From Subtercola lobariae (GTDB lineage Bacteria > Actinomycetota > Actinomycetes > Actinomycetales > Microbacteriaceae): a DNA stretch of 64,000 bases. How positions within the stretch are numbered: position 1 is the stretch's first letter; each line of letters starts with the position of its first letter. Location of the stretch: the NCBI RefSeq assembly GCF_014640255.1, contig NZ_BMGP01000005.1:349841-413840 (forward strand), in the 5' to 3' direction. The notes beneath the pieces were generated by a model that was given only the letters and a program-made list of their open reading frames with translations, was not told the origin of the DNA and made no database searches. Shown here piece by piece: positions 1-9,500 of the stretch. The translations under genes were made by a program, and so were the position numbers.

Positions 1-1137
1 CCCGAGAAGGCCGGCGAGATCAAGCACGTTTCGTCGTTCGCCCTCTGGGGCGCGGTGATCTCCGGCGCCGTGTTCGGCATCGCAGGCCTGCTGCTGCTGA
101 ACCCGCTCGTGTCATTGCTGGGGGCAGACTCGTCTGCCGTGGCGGCCACGAGCTCGTATGTGGGCGTCATGCTCGCCTTCGTGCCGGTGTTGGCCGCTGC
201 ATTCTGCCTCGAGCAGATCGTGCGTGCCGAGGGCGCCGCCCGCCAGGTGATGATCGGCCTCATCGCTTCGACCGTGGCCAATGTCGTCTTCGACGTGCTG
301 TTCATTCTCGTTCTGCACTGGGGCGTGGCTGGCGCCGCGCTCGCCATGGGACTCTCGAACCTCGGAGTCGCGGCCTATTTCATCATCTGGTTACAGCGCA
401 ACAGCGCGAACGTGAGCCTCTCCCCGCGCTGGTTCACGCTCTCTCCCGCCGTACTGAAGCCTGTCTTCGGGGTTGGCGTCGGCGAACTGTTGCAGGCGTC
501 GTTTCTGATCGTGACGTCGCTCGTGCTGAACAACCTCGCTGCCGCCTATGGCGACAGTGCGCTGGCAGCCATGGGTGTTGCGGTTCGAATCGCACAGGTG
601 CCCGAGTTCTTGGTCATGGGCGTCACCCTCGGTGTGCTGCCGCTGCTCGCGTACTCGTTCGGCAAGGGCGACAAAGCACGGCTCAACTCGGCTGTGCGGG
701 TTTCTGCGCTCACGGTCGGCGGCATCGTGCTGATCTCGGCCGGCGTCGTGTTCGCCTTTCGCGACCAGGTGTTCTCGACCTTCGTCTCCGACCCGTCAGT
801 GCTCACCATCGGCGTCACTATTCTGACGGCGCAACTCGTCGCCATGATCGTGAACGGATTCACAGGCCTCATCACTTCGCTTTTCCAAGCCACCGGGCGA
901 GCGACAGCCGCCATCGTGATGTCGATGGCTCAAGGTGTGGTGTTCATTCCGATCGTGATTCTGGGCAACCTGTGGTTCGGGCTGCCCGGCATCATCTGGT
1001 CGCTGACCGTCTCCGAAGGCATCGTGTTCGTCGTCGGCGTGACCATGTGGCTCGCTTCGCGCAAGGCCATCGATCGCGGCCTCGCCGAAGGGAACGCGGA
1101 TCGTGCCGAGGCGGTGCTGGAGCAGGCCGCAGCCTGA
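1..1137 (+). CDS. MATE family efflux transporter, 5' end outside window
   Basis: Multidrug and toxin extrusion exporter of the cytoplasmic membrane; the family exports cationic drugs or metabolites using a Na+ or H+ gradient. The frame is open from the first base, so the start codon and the first helices lie to the left; 378 residues remain. At least eight hydrophobic segments are visible, and the second half of the internal duplication begins around GVGVGELLQ, as in MepA-like members. It ends 33 bases before the stop of the convergent SDR gene. The family call is secure; the substrate cannot be read from sequence. Confidence 0.88.
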   Translation, partial: PEKAGEIKHVSSFALWGAVISGAVFGIAGLLLLNPLVSLLGADSSAVAATSSYVGVMLAFVPVLAAAFCLEQIVRAEGAARQVMIGLIASTVANVVFDVLFILVLHWGVAGAALAMGLSNLGVAAYFIIWLQRNSANVSLSPRWFTLSPAVLKPVFGVGVGELLQASFLIVTSLVLNNLAAAYGDSALAAMGVAVRIAQVPEFLVMGVTLGVLPLLAYSFGKGDKARLNSAVRVSALTVGGIVLISAGVVFAFRDQVFSTFVSDPSVLTIGVTILTAQLVAMIVNGFTGLITSLFQATGRATAAIVMSMAQGVVFIPIVILGNLWFGLPGIIWSLTVSEGIVFVVGVTMWLASRKAIDRGLAEGNADRAEAVLEQAAA

Positions 1138-1170
1138 TCGAGCCCTCCCCCGAAGCGCCGCCAGGTTCAG

Positions 1171-2151
1171 TTACCGGGCGGCGTTTTCGACGTGCTCGCG
1201 CGAAACTTCCCAGAGGCGCTCGGCGTCGGCCGGGTCGAGTGCCCACTCTTTGACGCCGTGCGGATGCTCGGCAAGCGACGCGTCATTGGGCACGGTGTAC
1301 GCCTCGCGGCCGTCGTCGAGGTAGTGGCCGCCGGTCTGTGCGAACTCAGCAGCGACTGCCGCCACGACGGTGGTGGCCGCCCCCTGCTCGACCGACTTGT
1401 ACGTGAAAACCCCCGCCGCCTCTGCGGCATCGAGCGATTCCTTCTGCTTCGCGGTGAAGTTTCTCTGCAGCCCCGTTGCCACGCCTCCAGGATTCACCGC
1501 GTTCGCGAAAATGCCATCCGAAGCCCAACGCCTGGTCGCCTCAACCGCGAACAGCGAATTGGCCGTCTTCGATTGCGCATACGCGATCTGAGGATCGTAG
1601 CCCCGCCGCTCGAAGTGCAGGTCATCGAAATCGACGCGGGAGCGCATATGCGCCGTCGAGCTGAGCGACACGATACGAGCCTCGCCACGGTCATCCGCTG
1701 CCCGAGAAAGCGCGTCATGCAAGCCGCGTGCGAGGGCGAAATGGCCGAGGTGGTTGGTGGCGAACTGCAGCTCCCACCCCTCTGGCGTGCGCTCGAAACC
1801 GCCGGTGACGAGACCCGCGTTGTTGACGAGAAGGTGCAGTGCGCCCTGCCAGTTCTCCACGAAACGACTCACGCTGGCCAGGTCGGCGAGGTCGAGCGGC
1901 GAGACGTGAAGCTGCGCACCGTGTGTTGAATCGGCGATGCGCCGCGCCACCTCATCGCCCGCCGCCTTGTTGCGAACGGCGAGCGTGACCTCGGCGCCGG
2001 CGGAGGCCAGGGCTCTGGCGGTTTCGACTCCGAGCCCCGAGGTGGCGCCGGTCACGATAGCGCGAAGCCCGGTGAGATCGACGCCGTCGAGCACCTCGTC
2101 GGTTGTACTCGAGGCGGTGAATCGGGTCGTAATGGGGTGCGTTTGGGTCAT
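1171..2151 (-). CDS. short-chain dehydrogenase/reductase
   Basis: NAD(P)-dependent oxidoreductase of the SDR family, 326 residues, cytosolic. The cofactor-binding TGATSGLG lies at residues 34-41, LVNNAG near 108, and the active-site pair is in YAQSK. The C-terminal arrangement resembles retinol-dehydrogenase/WW-oxidoreductase-like SDRs. The frame stays open further upstream into the divergent regulator, but ATG 2151 is preferred because it begins before the SDR fold and leaves a 63-base divergent promoter region. That region contains an inverted repeat likely bound by the TetR product, so this enzyme is probably the regulator's target. The substrate is unknown. Confidence 0.85.
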   Translation of the reverse strand: MTQTHPITTRFTASSTTDEVLDGVDLTGLRAIVTGATSGLGVETARALASAGAEVTLAVRNKAAGDEVARRIADSTHGAQLHVSPLDLADLASVSRFVENWQGALHLLVNNAGLVTGGFERTPEGWELQFATNHLGHFALARGLHDALSRAADDRGEARIVSLSSTAHMRSRVDFDDLHFERRGYDPQIAYAQSKTANSLFAVEATRRWASDGIFANAVNPGGVATGLQRNFTAKQKESLDAAEAAGVFTYKSVEQGAATTVVAAVAAEFAQTGGHYLDDGREAYTVPNDASLAEHPHGVKEWALDPADAERLWEVSREHVENAAR

Positions 2152-2157
2152 AACGTC

Positions 2158-2187
2158 ACTATACACATTAGACAAGATTTGTATAGT
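2158..2187. promoter_or_regulatory. inverted repeat, probable TetR operator
   Basis: Perfect 8-bp arms ACTATACA and TGTATAGT separated by 14 bases, in the AT-rich gap between the divergent SDR and TetR genes. Position and symmetry fit a site that controls both genes. Binding is inferred. Confidence 0.55.
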
Positions 2188-2214
2188 AGATACTCTAGGC
2201 TTTATGCTGGCGGC

Positions 2215-2841
2215 ATGAGTGTTTCTGATCCGAGCGCGGCGGTGCATGCCGCCGGCTCGGCCGTAGAGTCGGCCGTCGGCGCGGCGGCAGACGCGGCCGC
2301 CGACACCGGCCGTCGCGCGGCCGTGCTCGAGTCTGCCATCGTCACCTTCGCCCGGTTCGGCTACCGCAAGACCGCCATGGAGGAGGTCGCCCGCTCGGCG
2401 CACATCTCGCGCCCGGGCCTGTACTTTCTCTTCGACTCGAAAGAAGCCCTCTTCCGCGCCGCGGTGACCCAAACCCTCGAACGCGACCTCGAGGCCGTCG
2501 AGCACACACTCGCCGAACGCGAAAGGCCTCTTCGAGAGCGGATGCTCGAGGCCTTCGACCTCTGGGCAGGCCGCTACATCGGGCCTCTGACCGGCGACAT
2601 CACGGTGGTCATCGACGAGAACCCCGCCCTGCTGGGCGAGATCGTCGAAACTACCCCGCGGCGTTTCGAAGCACTCATCACGGCGGAACTTGCGGCGCAT
2701 CTCGACGGCGAGCACTCGACTCGCGTCACCCACATCGCGCAAACCCTGATCAGCGCCTCAATCGGCATCAAACACCAAGTCACCCTACGTGAGCACTACC
2801 GCGAACGCATGGCCACCGCCATCGGCTTACTTCTCGGCTGA
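2215..2841 (+). CDS. TetR family transcriptional regulator
   Basis: Dimeric repressor of 208 residues. A low-complexity Ala-rich leader of about 35 residues precedes the helix-turn-helix segment (TFARFGYRKTAMEEVARSA...GLYFLF), the canonical TetR pattern. The C-terminal ligand domain is helical and not assignable. ATG 2215 was chosen because it begins after the operator; the frame upstream overlaps the divergent gene. Divergent arrangement with an SDR gene is typical of local repressor/target pairs in which the ligand is the enzyme's substrate. It ends 44 bases before the convergent Dabb gene. Confidence 0.85.
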   Translation: MSVSDPSAAVHAAGSAVESAVGAAADAAADTGRRAAVLESAIVTFARFGYRKTAMEEVARSAHISRPGLYFLFDSKEALFRAAVTQTLERDLEAVEHTLAERERPLRERMLEAFDLWAGRYIGPLTGDITVVIDENPALLGEIVETTPRRFEALITAELAAHLDGEHSTRVTHIAQTLISASIGIKHQVTLREHYRERMATAIGLLLG

Positions 2842-2885
2842 AGCCGCACGACGACGAGCGAGCCGCCCACGACGACGGCGCGCTC

Positions 2886-3200
2886 TCAGGCAAGGGGCGC
2901 GTGGTTGATCCACACAACTCCGTACGGCTTGCGGTCTTGTTCACGGTGCTGAAAACCGAGCAACGGCGCTGAGACGGCGAGCTGCTCGAGGGTTTTAAGG
3001 CTTTCGCAGGTCATCCGCACCATCGCCGACGATACGAATACGCGAGCATATTCATCGGTGGGGGCGGCGATGTGGCGGGTGGAGACGAAGTCGGTTGCGA
3101 GTCCGGAGTCGAGGCAGATGCTGCGAATCTCGGCGATGAATGCGTCTTGCTCTTCGGCCTGGCGATCGGTGAACGAGAACACAATGGTGTGCTGAATCAT
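2886..3200 (-). CDS. Dabb (stress-responsive A/B barrel) domain protein
   Basis: Small 104-residue protein of the dimeric alpha/beta-barrel (Dabb) superfamily. It begins MIQHTIVFSF, a typical first strand of this fold, and shows the usual beta-alpha-beta pattern afterwards. Start ATG 3200 is preceded by GAAAGG at good spacing, whereas a longer frame upstream adds no fold. Dabb proteins include polyketide cyclases, aldoxime dehydratase-like proteins and stress proteins, so no reaction can be assigned. It is divergent from a LysR regulator, with a palindrome between them. Confidence 0.7.
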   Translation of the reverse strand: MIQHTIVFSFTDRQAEEQDAFIAEIRSICLDSGLATDFVSTRHIAAPTDEYARVFVSSAMVRMTCESLKTLEQLAVSAPLLGFQHREQDRKPYGVVWINHAPLA

Positions 3201-3275
3201 GGTGGTGCCTTTCGTTGGGAACAGCATCAAGCCTGCGTCCACTGCTACCCGCGCGTCCAATACCCTTTGCTGAGA

Positions 3276-3298
3276 ATTGATGCCCATCAGACATCAAT
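3276..3298. promoter_or_regulatory. palindrome between Dabb and LysR genes
   Basis: Perfect 7-bp arms ATTGATG and CATCAAT with a 9-base centre, ending 27 bases upstream of the LysR start codon. It contains a T-N11-A-like core and is a good candidate LysR box controlling both divergent genes. Confidence 0.45.
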
Positions 3299-3325
3299 GA
3301 GGATTACGAGTGATACCCTCGAGGT

Positions 3326-4132
3326 ATGGATCTTGATCTGCGTAAGCTGCGCTACTTCGTGCGCGTGGCCGAAGAGGGCCACTTCGGCCGCGCCGCCGAG
3401 CGCCTGCACATCGCCCAGCCCGTGCTCAGTCGCCAGATTCGCGCACTCGAGGTCGAGCTCGGCTGCGACCTCTTCGAACGCACCACTCGTTCGGTGAGCC
3501 TCACGCCGTCTGGCCTGCACCTGCAGCGAACGGCACCTTCGCTGTTGGCCGCCTCGAATTCGACGGTTCGCGGGGTGCACGAAGCCGCCCGCGGCGCGAA
3601 ACACCTTGCGGTGGGCTTTGCGCCGGGGCTGAGCGTGGCGCCCGTTGTGCACGCATTCGAATCCGAGCATCCCGACTGCGCCATCGAATTGGTTCGACTG
3701 AACTGGTTCGAGCAAGGCGAAGCGTTGCTCGACGGCACGGTCGACGTGGGATTTCTGCGACGTCCGTTCGAAGATCGCGGCCTGCGCACCATAGCCGTGG
3801 GAGCCGAGACCTCGGTCGTCTTTCTGCCCGCTACCCACCGATTGGCGAGCCAGAAGACAGTACTGCAGGCTGAACTCGACGGCGAGAAGATTCTCGACGG
3901 CGAGCGCCGCCACACCAGCTCCATCGAAGAGAAACTCGAGCTCGTTGCGGCCGGCCACGGCCTCGCCGTGCTGCCCGAGAGCGTGGGCGCGTACTACCAT
4001 TCAGACGCGCTCGCCCGTGTTCCGCTCGCCGACGCTCCCCCTCACGAGCTCTGCCTCGCGGTGCTCAGCAGCCGCCGTCAACCGCACCTGCGTGCGTTTC
4101 TCCATACCGCTGCCGAGCTCCTCGCCACCTGA
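3326..4132 (+). CDS. LysR family transcriptional regulator
   Basis: LysR-type activator/repressor, 268 residues, somewhat shorter than the usual 290-310. The winged helix-turn-helix occupies residues 1-62 (MDLDLRKLRYFVRVAEEGHF, AAERL, QPVLSRQIRALE). The co-inducer domain follows but is compact between residues 180 and 200, suggesting a small loss in the effector subdomain. It is divergent from the Dabb gene, its probable target. It is followed at 4151-4206 by a long perfect hairpin, then by a convergent SDR gene. Confidence 0.85.
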   Translation: MDLDLRKLRYFVRVAEEGHFGRAAERLHIAQPVLSRQIRALEVELGCDLFERTTRSVSLTPSGLHLQRTAPSLLAASNSTVRGVHEAARGAKHLAVGFAPGLSVAPVVHAFESEHPDCAIELVRLNWFEQGEALLDGTVDVGFLRRPFEDRGLRTIAVGAETSVVFLPATHRLASQKTVLQAELDGEKILDGERRHTSSIEEKLELVAAGHGLAVLPESVGAYYHSDALARVPLADAPPHELCLAVLSSRRQPHLRAFLHTAAELLAT

Positions 4133-4150
4133 CGCCCAGCAGAATGGTGC

Positions 4151-4206
4151 CGATTTGACGCAAAGGCACCTCAAAAATCTCCAGAGAGGGCCTTTGCGTC
4201 AAATCG
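4151..4206. repeat. palindromic element, family A copy 1
   Basis: Perfect 17-bp arms (left 4151-4167, right 4190-4206) around a 22-base centre, between the stops of two convergent genes. The inner part of the arm, CGCAAAGGCACCTC, closely matches the elements at 14873-14920 and 47492-47539. It could serve as a bidirectional terminator, but the shared sequence suggests a repeat family. No long T run follows. Confidence 0.75.
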
Positions 4207-4221
4207 ATACGCGACCAGGGG

Positions 4222-5040
4222 TCAGCCTTGGGCCTCGGCTGACCAGTCGCTGTACTTCTCCCACGTCTCGATGCGCCCGGCGTAGTCGGCCTTGGCGATG
4301 TTGATGGGGGCGGTGCCGAAGAAGATGCGCAGCGGCGGTTCGTCGAGGTCGACGAGTTTCAGCACCACTGCCGCAGTTGCGGCGGGGTCGCCTGGTGTGC
4401 CGACGCGGCTCTTGCGGGCTTCGGCCACACCCTTGTGAATCTCGGCGTAGGCCGGCAGCTCGTCAGAGTGCTTCGATGACGAGCCGCTCCAGTCGGTGTC
4501 GAACCCGCCGGGCTCGATGAGGGTGACATGGATGCCGAAGCTCGCGACCTCTTGAGCGAGTGCTTGCGAGAACCCTTCGAGCGCCCACTTCGACGCGTGA
4601 TAGATGCCGACGAGCGGAAACGCTGAGATGCCGCCGATCGACGAGACCTGAAGGATGTGCCCGCCGCCCTGCTCGCGCAAAAACGGCAGAGCAGCCTGCG
4701 TCACCCACAGAGCACCGAACAGGTTCGTTTCGATCTGCGCGCGCGCATCTTCTTCACTGATCTCTTCGATGAAACCGAAGTGGCCGTAACCCGCGTTGTT
4801 GATGACAATGTCGAGACGGCCGAACTTCTCGTGCGCGGTCGCGACCGCGGCGAAGGCAGCATCGTGATCGGTGACGTCAAGCTCGATCGGCAGAATGGCG
4901 TCGCCGTACTTCTCGACGAGGTCAGACAGCGAGTCGACGTTCCGCGCCGTCGCCGCAACCTTGTCGCCGCGCTCGAGCGCAGCCTCAGCCCATTCCCTGC
5001 CGAACCCGCGTGACGTACCTGTGATGAACCACACCTTCAT
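4222..5040 (-). CDS. short-chain dehydrogenase/reductase
   Basis: NADP-dependent SDR of 272 residues. Visible motifs: cofactor loop TGTSRGFG at residues 7-14, NNAGYGHFG, and catalytic YHASK. The sequence GYGHFGFIEE and the overall length resemble the oxidoreductase group often annotated as SDR family NAD(P)-dependent oxidoreductase with unknown substrate. ATG 5040 is preceded by GAAAGG at about 8 bases, supporting this start over a longer frame. A gap of 67 bases separates it from the upstream DinB gene, so they may be separate units. Confidence 0.85.
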   Translation of the reverse strand: MKVWFITGTSRGFGREWAEAALERGDKVAATARNVDSLSDLVEKYGDAILPIELDVTDHDAAFAAVATAHEKFGRLDIVINNAGYGHFGFIEEISEEDARAQIETNLFGALWVTQAALPFLREQGGGHILQVSSIGGISAFPLVGIYHASKWALEGFSQALAQEVASFGIHVTLIEPGGFDTDWSGSSSKHSDELPAYAEIHKGVAEARKSRVGTPGDPAATAAVVLKLVDLDEPPLRIFFGTAPINIAKADYAGRIETWEKYSDWSAEAQG

Positions 5041-5107
5041 GAACGTGCCTTTCGAAAGCGAAGAATACGGCGCCACGTTTGGCGCCGTTCTTCCAGGCTA
5101 CGCTTGC

Positions 5108-5629
5108 CTACCGGCGGCTGAGAACGCCCTTGACGAAGGCAGCCTGCCCCGCATGCTGAATGTCGTCGTTGACAATGCTGATCAAGCGTGCGGCGAGGGT
5201 GACGGGCGGGTTCCAGCGCGTGTCGACGATTCGGTCGAGGTCGCTTTCGCTCAGGGTGGCGATACCGGCCAGGGTGCTTTCGTTGACCGCATCGAAGTAG
5301 TCGCCGAGTAATTGCGTCGTCACCGCGGGCGCCTCGCCGACGTGGCCCACCTGGTCGGCCGCCTGGCCGTGACCGGTCTCAGAGGTGTCGAACGGCAGAG
5401 CGAACCGCTCGGCCCACCCTGCGCTCTGCCAGAGTTGCTCGGTGTTCAGCGCGGCGGCGACCTGAGCATCCTGACCCCGCGACAAGTGCCAGATCAACCA
5501 GGCGATCGAGTTCGCTTCGGGGTCGAGCCGGGCCGAGAGCTGCTCGGGTTCGAGGCCATCGAGCACGCGGTGAACCATGCCGTTCACGCGGTCGAAGGTG
5601 TCGGTGAGTACGTCTACTGCTGAGGTCAT
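5108..5629 (-). CDS. DinB/DUF664 family protein
   Basis: Four-helix-bundle protein of the DinB/YfiT superfamily, 173 residues. Candidate metal-ligand histidines are H48 in WHLSRGQD and H159 in DDIQHAGQ, positions conserved in this fold. In actinobacteria members are often mycothiol- or bacillithiol-dependent transferases or uncharacterised, so no specific substrate is claimed. Its start lies 9 bases downstream of the VOC gene stop, so the two are probably cotranscribed. Confidence 0.8.
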   Translation of the reverse strand: MTSAVDVLTDTFDRVNGMVHRVLDGLEPEQLSARLDPEANSIAWLIWHLSRGQDAQVAAALNTEQLWQSAGWAERFALPFDTSETGHGQAADQVGHVGEAPAVTTQLLGDYFDAVNESTLAGIATLSESDLDRIVDTRWNPPVTLAARLISIVNDDIQHAGQAAFVKGVLSRR

Positions 5630-5638
5630 GCCTCCAGC

Positions 5639-6115
5639 CTAAGCTCCGTCGTGCGCTGCCTTGAGCGTGGCGATGTCGAGCTTCGACATGGTCATCATGG
5701 CCTGCATCGTGCGGCCCGCCTTCTCGGGGTCTAGGTCGGTGAGCATCTCGGTCAGAACCGGCGGAACGATCTGCCACGACAGCCCGAACTTGTCTTTCAG
5801 CCAGCCGCACTGACTCGGCGCGCCGCCGCCTGAGATGAGCGAGTTCCACAGGTAGTCGATCTTCTCCTGCGTCTCGGCGTGCACATAGAACGAAATCGCC
5901 TCGCTGAACGTGAACTGGGGGCCGGCGTTGATGGCCTGAAATTCGACTCCGTCGAGCACGAAGCTCGCCACCATGGCTGTGCCGGCCGGGTACGGCGAGC
6001 CTTCGGGGTAGCGGGAGACCGACTGGATGCGCGAGTTGTCGAAGATCGACACGTAGAACTCAGCGGCCTCTTCAGCTTGTGTGTCGAACCAGAGAAATGG
6101 GCTGATCGCTTGCAT
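5639..6115 (-). CDS. VOC family protein (PhnB/3-demethylubiquinone-methyltransferase-like fold)
   Basis: Glyoxalase-fold protein, 158 residues, beginning QAISPFLWFDTQAEEAAEFY, the signature of the PhnB-like branch, and ending with the typical MMTMSKLDIATLKAA helix. Family members have been annotated as 3-demethylubiquinone-9 3-methyltransferase, but that activity is not established and no methyltransferase motif is present. ATG 6115 has AAGGAG seven bases upstream. It is first in a probable two-gene unit with the DinB-like gene. Confidence 0.85.
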   Translation of the reverse strand: MQAISPFLWFDTQAEEAAEFYVSIFDNSRIQSVSRYPEGSPYPAGTAMVASFVLDGVEFQAINAGPQFTFSEAISFYVHAETQEKIDYLWNSLISGGGAPSQCGWLKDKFGLSWQIVPPVLTEMLTDLDPEKAGRTMQAMMTMSKLDIATLKAAHDGA

Positions 6116-6273
6116 CGACGACTCCTTCGTGTGCGTGCCTGCGCTCAAGCGTAATGAGCGTTGGTCAGCGACGCCAGGGGTGCTGGTGATGCTGTGCCGG
6201 GGCGCGCCGCCACCGCGGGGTGAGGCCCGACGGCGGCTCCGCGGCGACCCGGCACGGCAGCGACTGACGGGGC

Positions 6274-6402
6274 TCAGCGACGGTCGTCGGGCAGCGTGCC
6301 GGGTCGCGTAGCAACCGAGCTATACCCGCCCGAGCGCACCTGGAGAATGGTCGCGCCGATGGCAACGAGAGCGAGCACGGCGAGAATGATGAGAAAGAAC
6401 AT
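6274..6402 (-). CDS. 42-residue single-span membrane peptide
   Basis: A very short gene, easily missed. ATG 6402 is preceded by a near-perfect Shine-Dalgarno AGGAGG six bases upstream. The product starts MFFLIILAVLALVAIGATIL, one transmembrane helix, followed by a short polar tail ending in PDDRR. Hydrophobic start, strong ribosome site and in-frame stop together support real translation. It lies upstream of the VOC/DinB unit and downstream of the LAL regulator on the same strand. Function unknown; such peptides often modulate a membrane partner. Confidence 0.6.
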   Translation of the reverse strand: MFFLIILAVLALVAIGATILQVRSGGYSSVATRPGTLPDDRR

Positions 6403-6532
6403 CCGGAGCCTCCTGAGTGAGATCGTGACCCGAACTGCGTCGGTGAACACGACTCTCGTCTCTAAGCCGGGGGGCCGAATGAGGTGGATGCCCTATCTTC
6501 AGCACCCGGCGAACGCTGCCCTCGCCGCGGTG

Positions 6533-9500
6533 CTAAGGCGACGAACTCGCAGCGAAACTCCGCGCTAGATAGGCGGCTTCTGTTCGTGATGTCGCGCCCG
6601 TTTTTCGCAGGATGTTCGACACATGCACGCTTGCGGTCTTCACGCTGATGAACAGCTGCTCGGCGATCTGCTTGTTGGTCAACCCGCGCTCGAGCAGGTC
6701 GAGCACCTGGCGTTCGCGGTCGGTGAGCAGGGCTGCTGCAGAACCGCCGTCGGCCGGCGCGGGCGCGGCGGCGCCGCTGCCGGTGCCGTTGCTACCGCTG
6801 CCAGTCCGGCCTAGACTGCCGCTGCCGCCAGCCGCCGCCGAGGTCGCCGAAGCGGCGGAAGCCGCAATGGCACCGACCCGCCGTTCGAGCTCGACCACAC
6901 GGTCGACCACCCACACGAAACCGATCGAGCTCGCCGCCACTCGGGCCTTCTGAGCCCACAGCCGGGCGGATGCCCGGTCTCCTCCGTTCGCGAACGCCTC
7001 GGCCGCACGAACCATCGCCCACTGCGCCAGTCGTGCGCCGGTCGTGGGTGTTTCGCAGGCGGTCACCGCGAGCATCCACAGCTCGGCGTCGGTGCCCGTG
7101 CCGCGAGGCCCACCGAGTTCGGCCTCGAAAACGGCCGCAAACGGGGCGGCCGTCGGCCACGCGGCCGAGTCGGCCAGCACAGCCCGAAGTGCGGTCTCGA
7201 GTTCACCGCCGGGTGCCGTGGGGTCGGCGACTAAACCGGGCCCCGTGGGGTCGGCCGCGAAGCCGGGCCCCGACGGATCAGCTGCGCCGGGGTGCCCCGT
7301 CGGGGCACCCGCGCCGCCGGGACCCCGCGTCGACTCTTCGAGCGACGGCAACTGCAACCCGGTGACGCGCGCCGCGGCGAGCGTGCGTGCCGCGGCCTGA
7401 AGCAGCGGAAGATCGTAGGCGGGGTAACTTCGATGCTCGGCCGCGAGCAGGGCAGAGACCTCGGCCCAGGCCTGCCGCACGTCGCCGCGCGCCAACGCGA
7501 TCTCTCCCGCGACAAGGGCGAACCCGAGCCGCGATTGCACGTCGATGCGCAACTGCAACCGCAGGCCTGAGCGCCAGCCGCGCAGCAAGCGTTCGGCCTC
7601 GGCCACGTCTCCGCCGGCCAGCACCGACTGCAGCTTCAAACGCTGAAGGTGCGCGCTGAAGCCGATGGGCGGGTCGAGGTCGAGCGCTCGTTCGAGCATT
7701 TCGTTCGCCCGGGCCGTCTCACCCAGCGAGAACAACGGGCTGATGACGTTCGAGAGCAGCATGATTCCCGAGGTGCGTTCCACTCCGCGCTGGCGTGCCC
7801 GCTCGGCCCCCTCTTCGGCCGTCGCGACCGCGTCGCCGAATCGCCCGAGCAGGTTCAGTGCGTCAGACTGATTAACCCAGTACCGCAGCCTGGCGGAGTC
7901 GTTGCCCTCGGCCAGCCGACCGGCCAGCGCAAGGTCGGCCAGACCGTCGTCGATGTCGCCGAACCCGAACTTCGAGATGCCCCGAATGTTCGCGGCAACC
8001 GACATGCGCGGCTTAGAATCGACCGCTGACGCTTCGGCGAAAGCGCGGTCAGCCGTCTCGATGGCTTCGGCGAACCGGGCATCGAGCATGAGTCGTGCAG
8101 CCAGCTCGCCCAGAATGTTAGCCCGCAGCACGCTTCGCGGCCTGAGGTGAATCACGTCGAGCGCCTGGCGCAACAAAGCGATCGACCCCACGTGACCGAC
8201 ATTTGCCAGGTATGACGCTTTGTCGCGCAGCATGCGCGCGTACTGCTCGGCATGACCGCTCGGGCCGCTCTCGCTCGCCTGCACCTCGTTCAGTGCCTCG
8301 TCGATGAGCGCGATCGCCCGCTCGCTCTCACCGGCGTTGCGCAGAATGTACGACGTCTCGGCGAGCAACTGCACCCGCGTCTGGCCGGCGACACGTTCGG
8401 GGTCGGCGACCTCGTTCCAGAGTTCGAGCGCGCGTTCGCCCATGCGAGCCGCCGTCAGAAACGCGTATGAATTGCGCGCCTGCCCCATGGCGGCGATCGA
8501 CGAGGCGAACGCCCGAGCTGAGTTGTGCGCGATCATCCAGTGGTACGAAATGGCCGTGGCATCACTCGACGACGCCGTCTGACCCGACTCGAGCGCCTCG
8601 GCGTACGTGGTGTGAAAACGTACCCGCTCGCCGGGCAGTAGTTGGTCGTGCACGGCCTCGCGCACGAGCGCGTGCCGAAACGCGTACGCCGTATCGTCGA
8701 CCACCAGCACCCCGGCTGCCATAGCTTCACGTACCGCGAGGTCGATCTCGTCGGCGGTGTGCGGGCACACCTCGGCCAGAAGCTCGTGATCGACCCGCAC
8801 TCCCCCGGCCGAAATGAGCCGCACGAGCCCCTGCGCGTGATCGCTCAGCAGCTCATACCTGGCGAGCAGAATGCCGCGTAAGGTCTCAGGAAAGCTGTCA
8901 GCCCCCACGAACGTCTCGCAGCCGACCAGCTCTTCGACGAAGAACGGCACTCCCTCGGTTCGCTCGAAGATGATGTCGGTATCTCGCACATCGAGCGCCG
9001 AACCGTGGATGCACGTCGCCAGCGCCCGAACTTCACGCCGACTCAGGCGCGGCAGCTCCCTGCGCTCGACCCGGCGGTTTCGGTCGAGCTCGGGCAACCA
9101 CGCCCGCAGCGCACTGCCGCGCCCCACCTCGTCGCTTCGAAAGGTGAACACGAAGAGCACCCGCGCTCCGTCGAGCATTCGCACGAGAAAGCGCAGCAGG
9201 GCGAGCGTGGCATGGTCTGCCCAGTGCACGTCTTCGATGATGACGACGAGTGGATGCTCGCCCGCAACGCCCTCGAACACCCCCGCCACGGCATCGAACA
9301 ACCGCTCGGCGCCCTCGCGGCGTGAGCGATCGACGTCTGCGCCTTGTTCAGCGCTCAGCTCGGGCAGCAGTACCGCGAGTGCATCCCGAGCCGGGCCGGC
9401 GGCCTCGAGCGCCGTTTCGGCGCCGACGGCGGCCACCAGACCGCGAAGAACCGACACGACCGGTGCGTACGGCGGAGCATCCCGATCGAGGTCGATGCTC

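Noticed and set aside
1171..2742. 523-codon version of the first SDR extending across the TetR gene.
   Set aside because: The extra N terminus lies antisense to a good TetR gene and removes the promoter/operator region; ATG 2151 fits the SDR fold.
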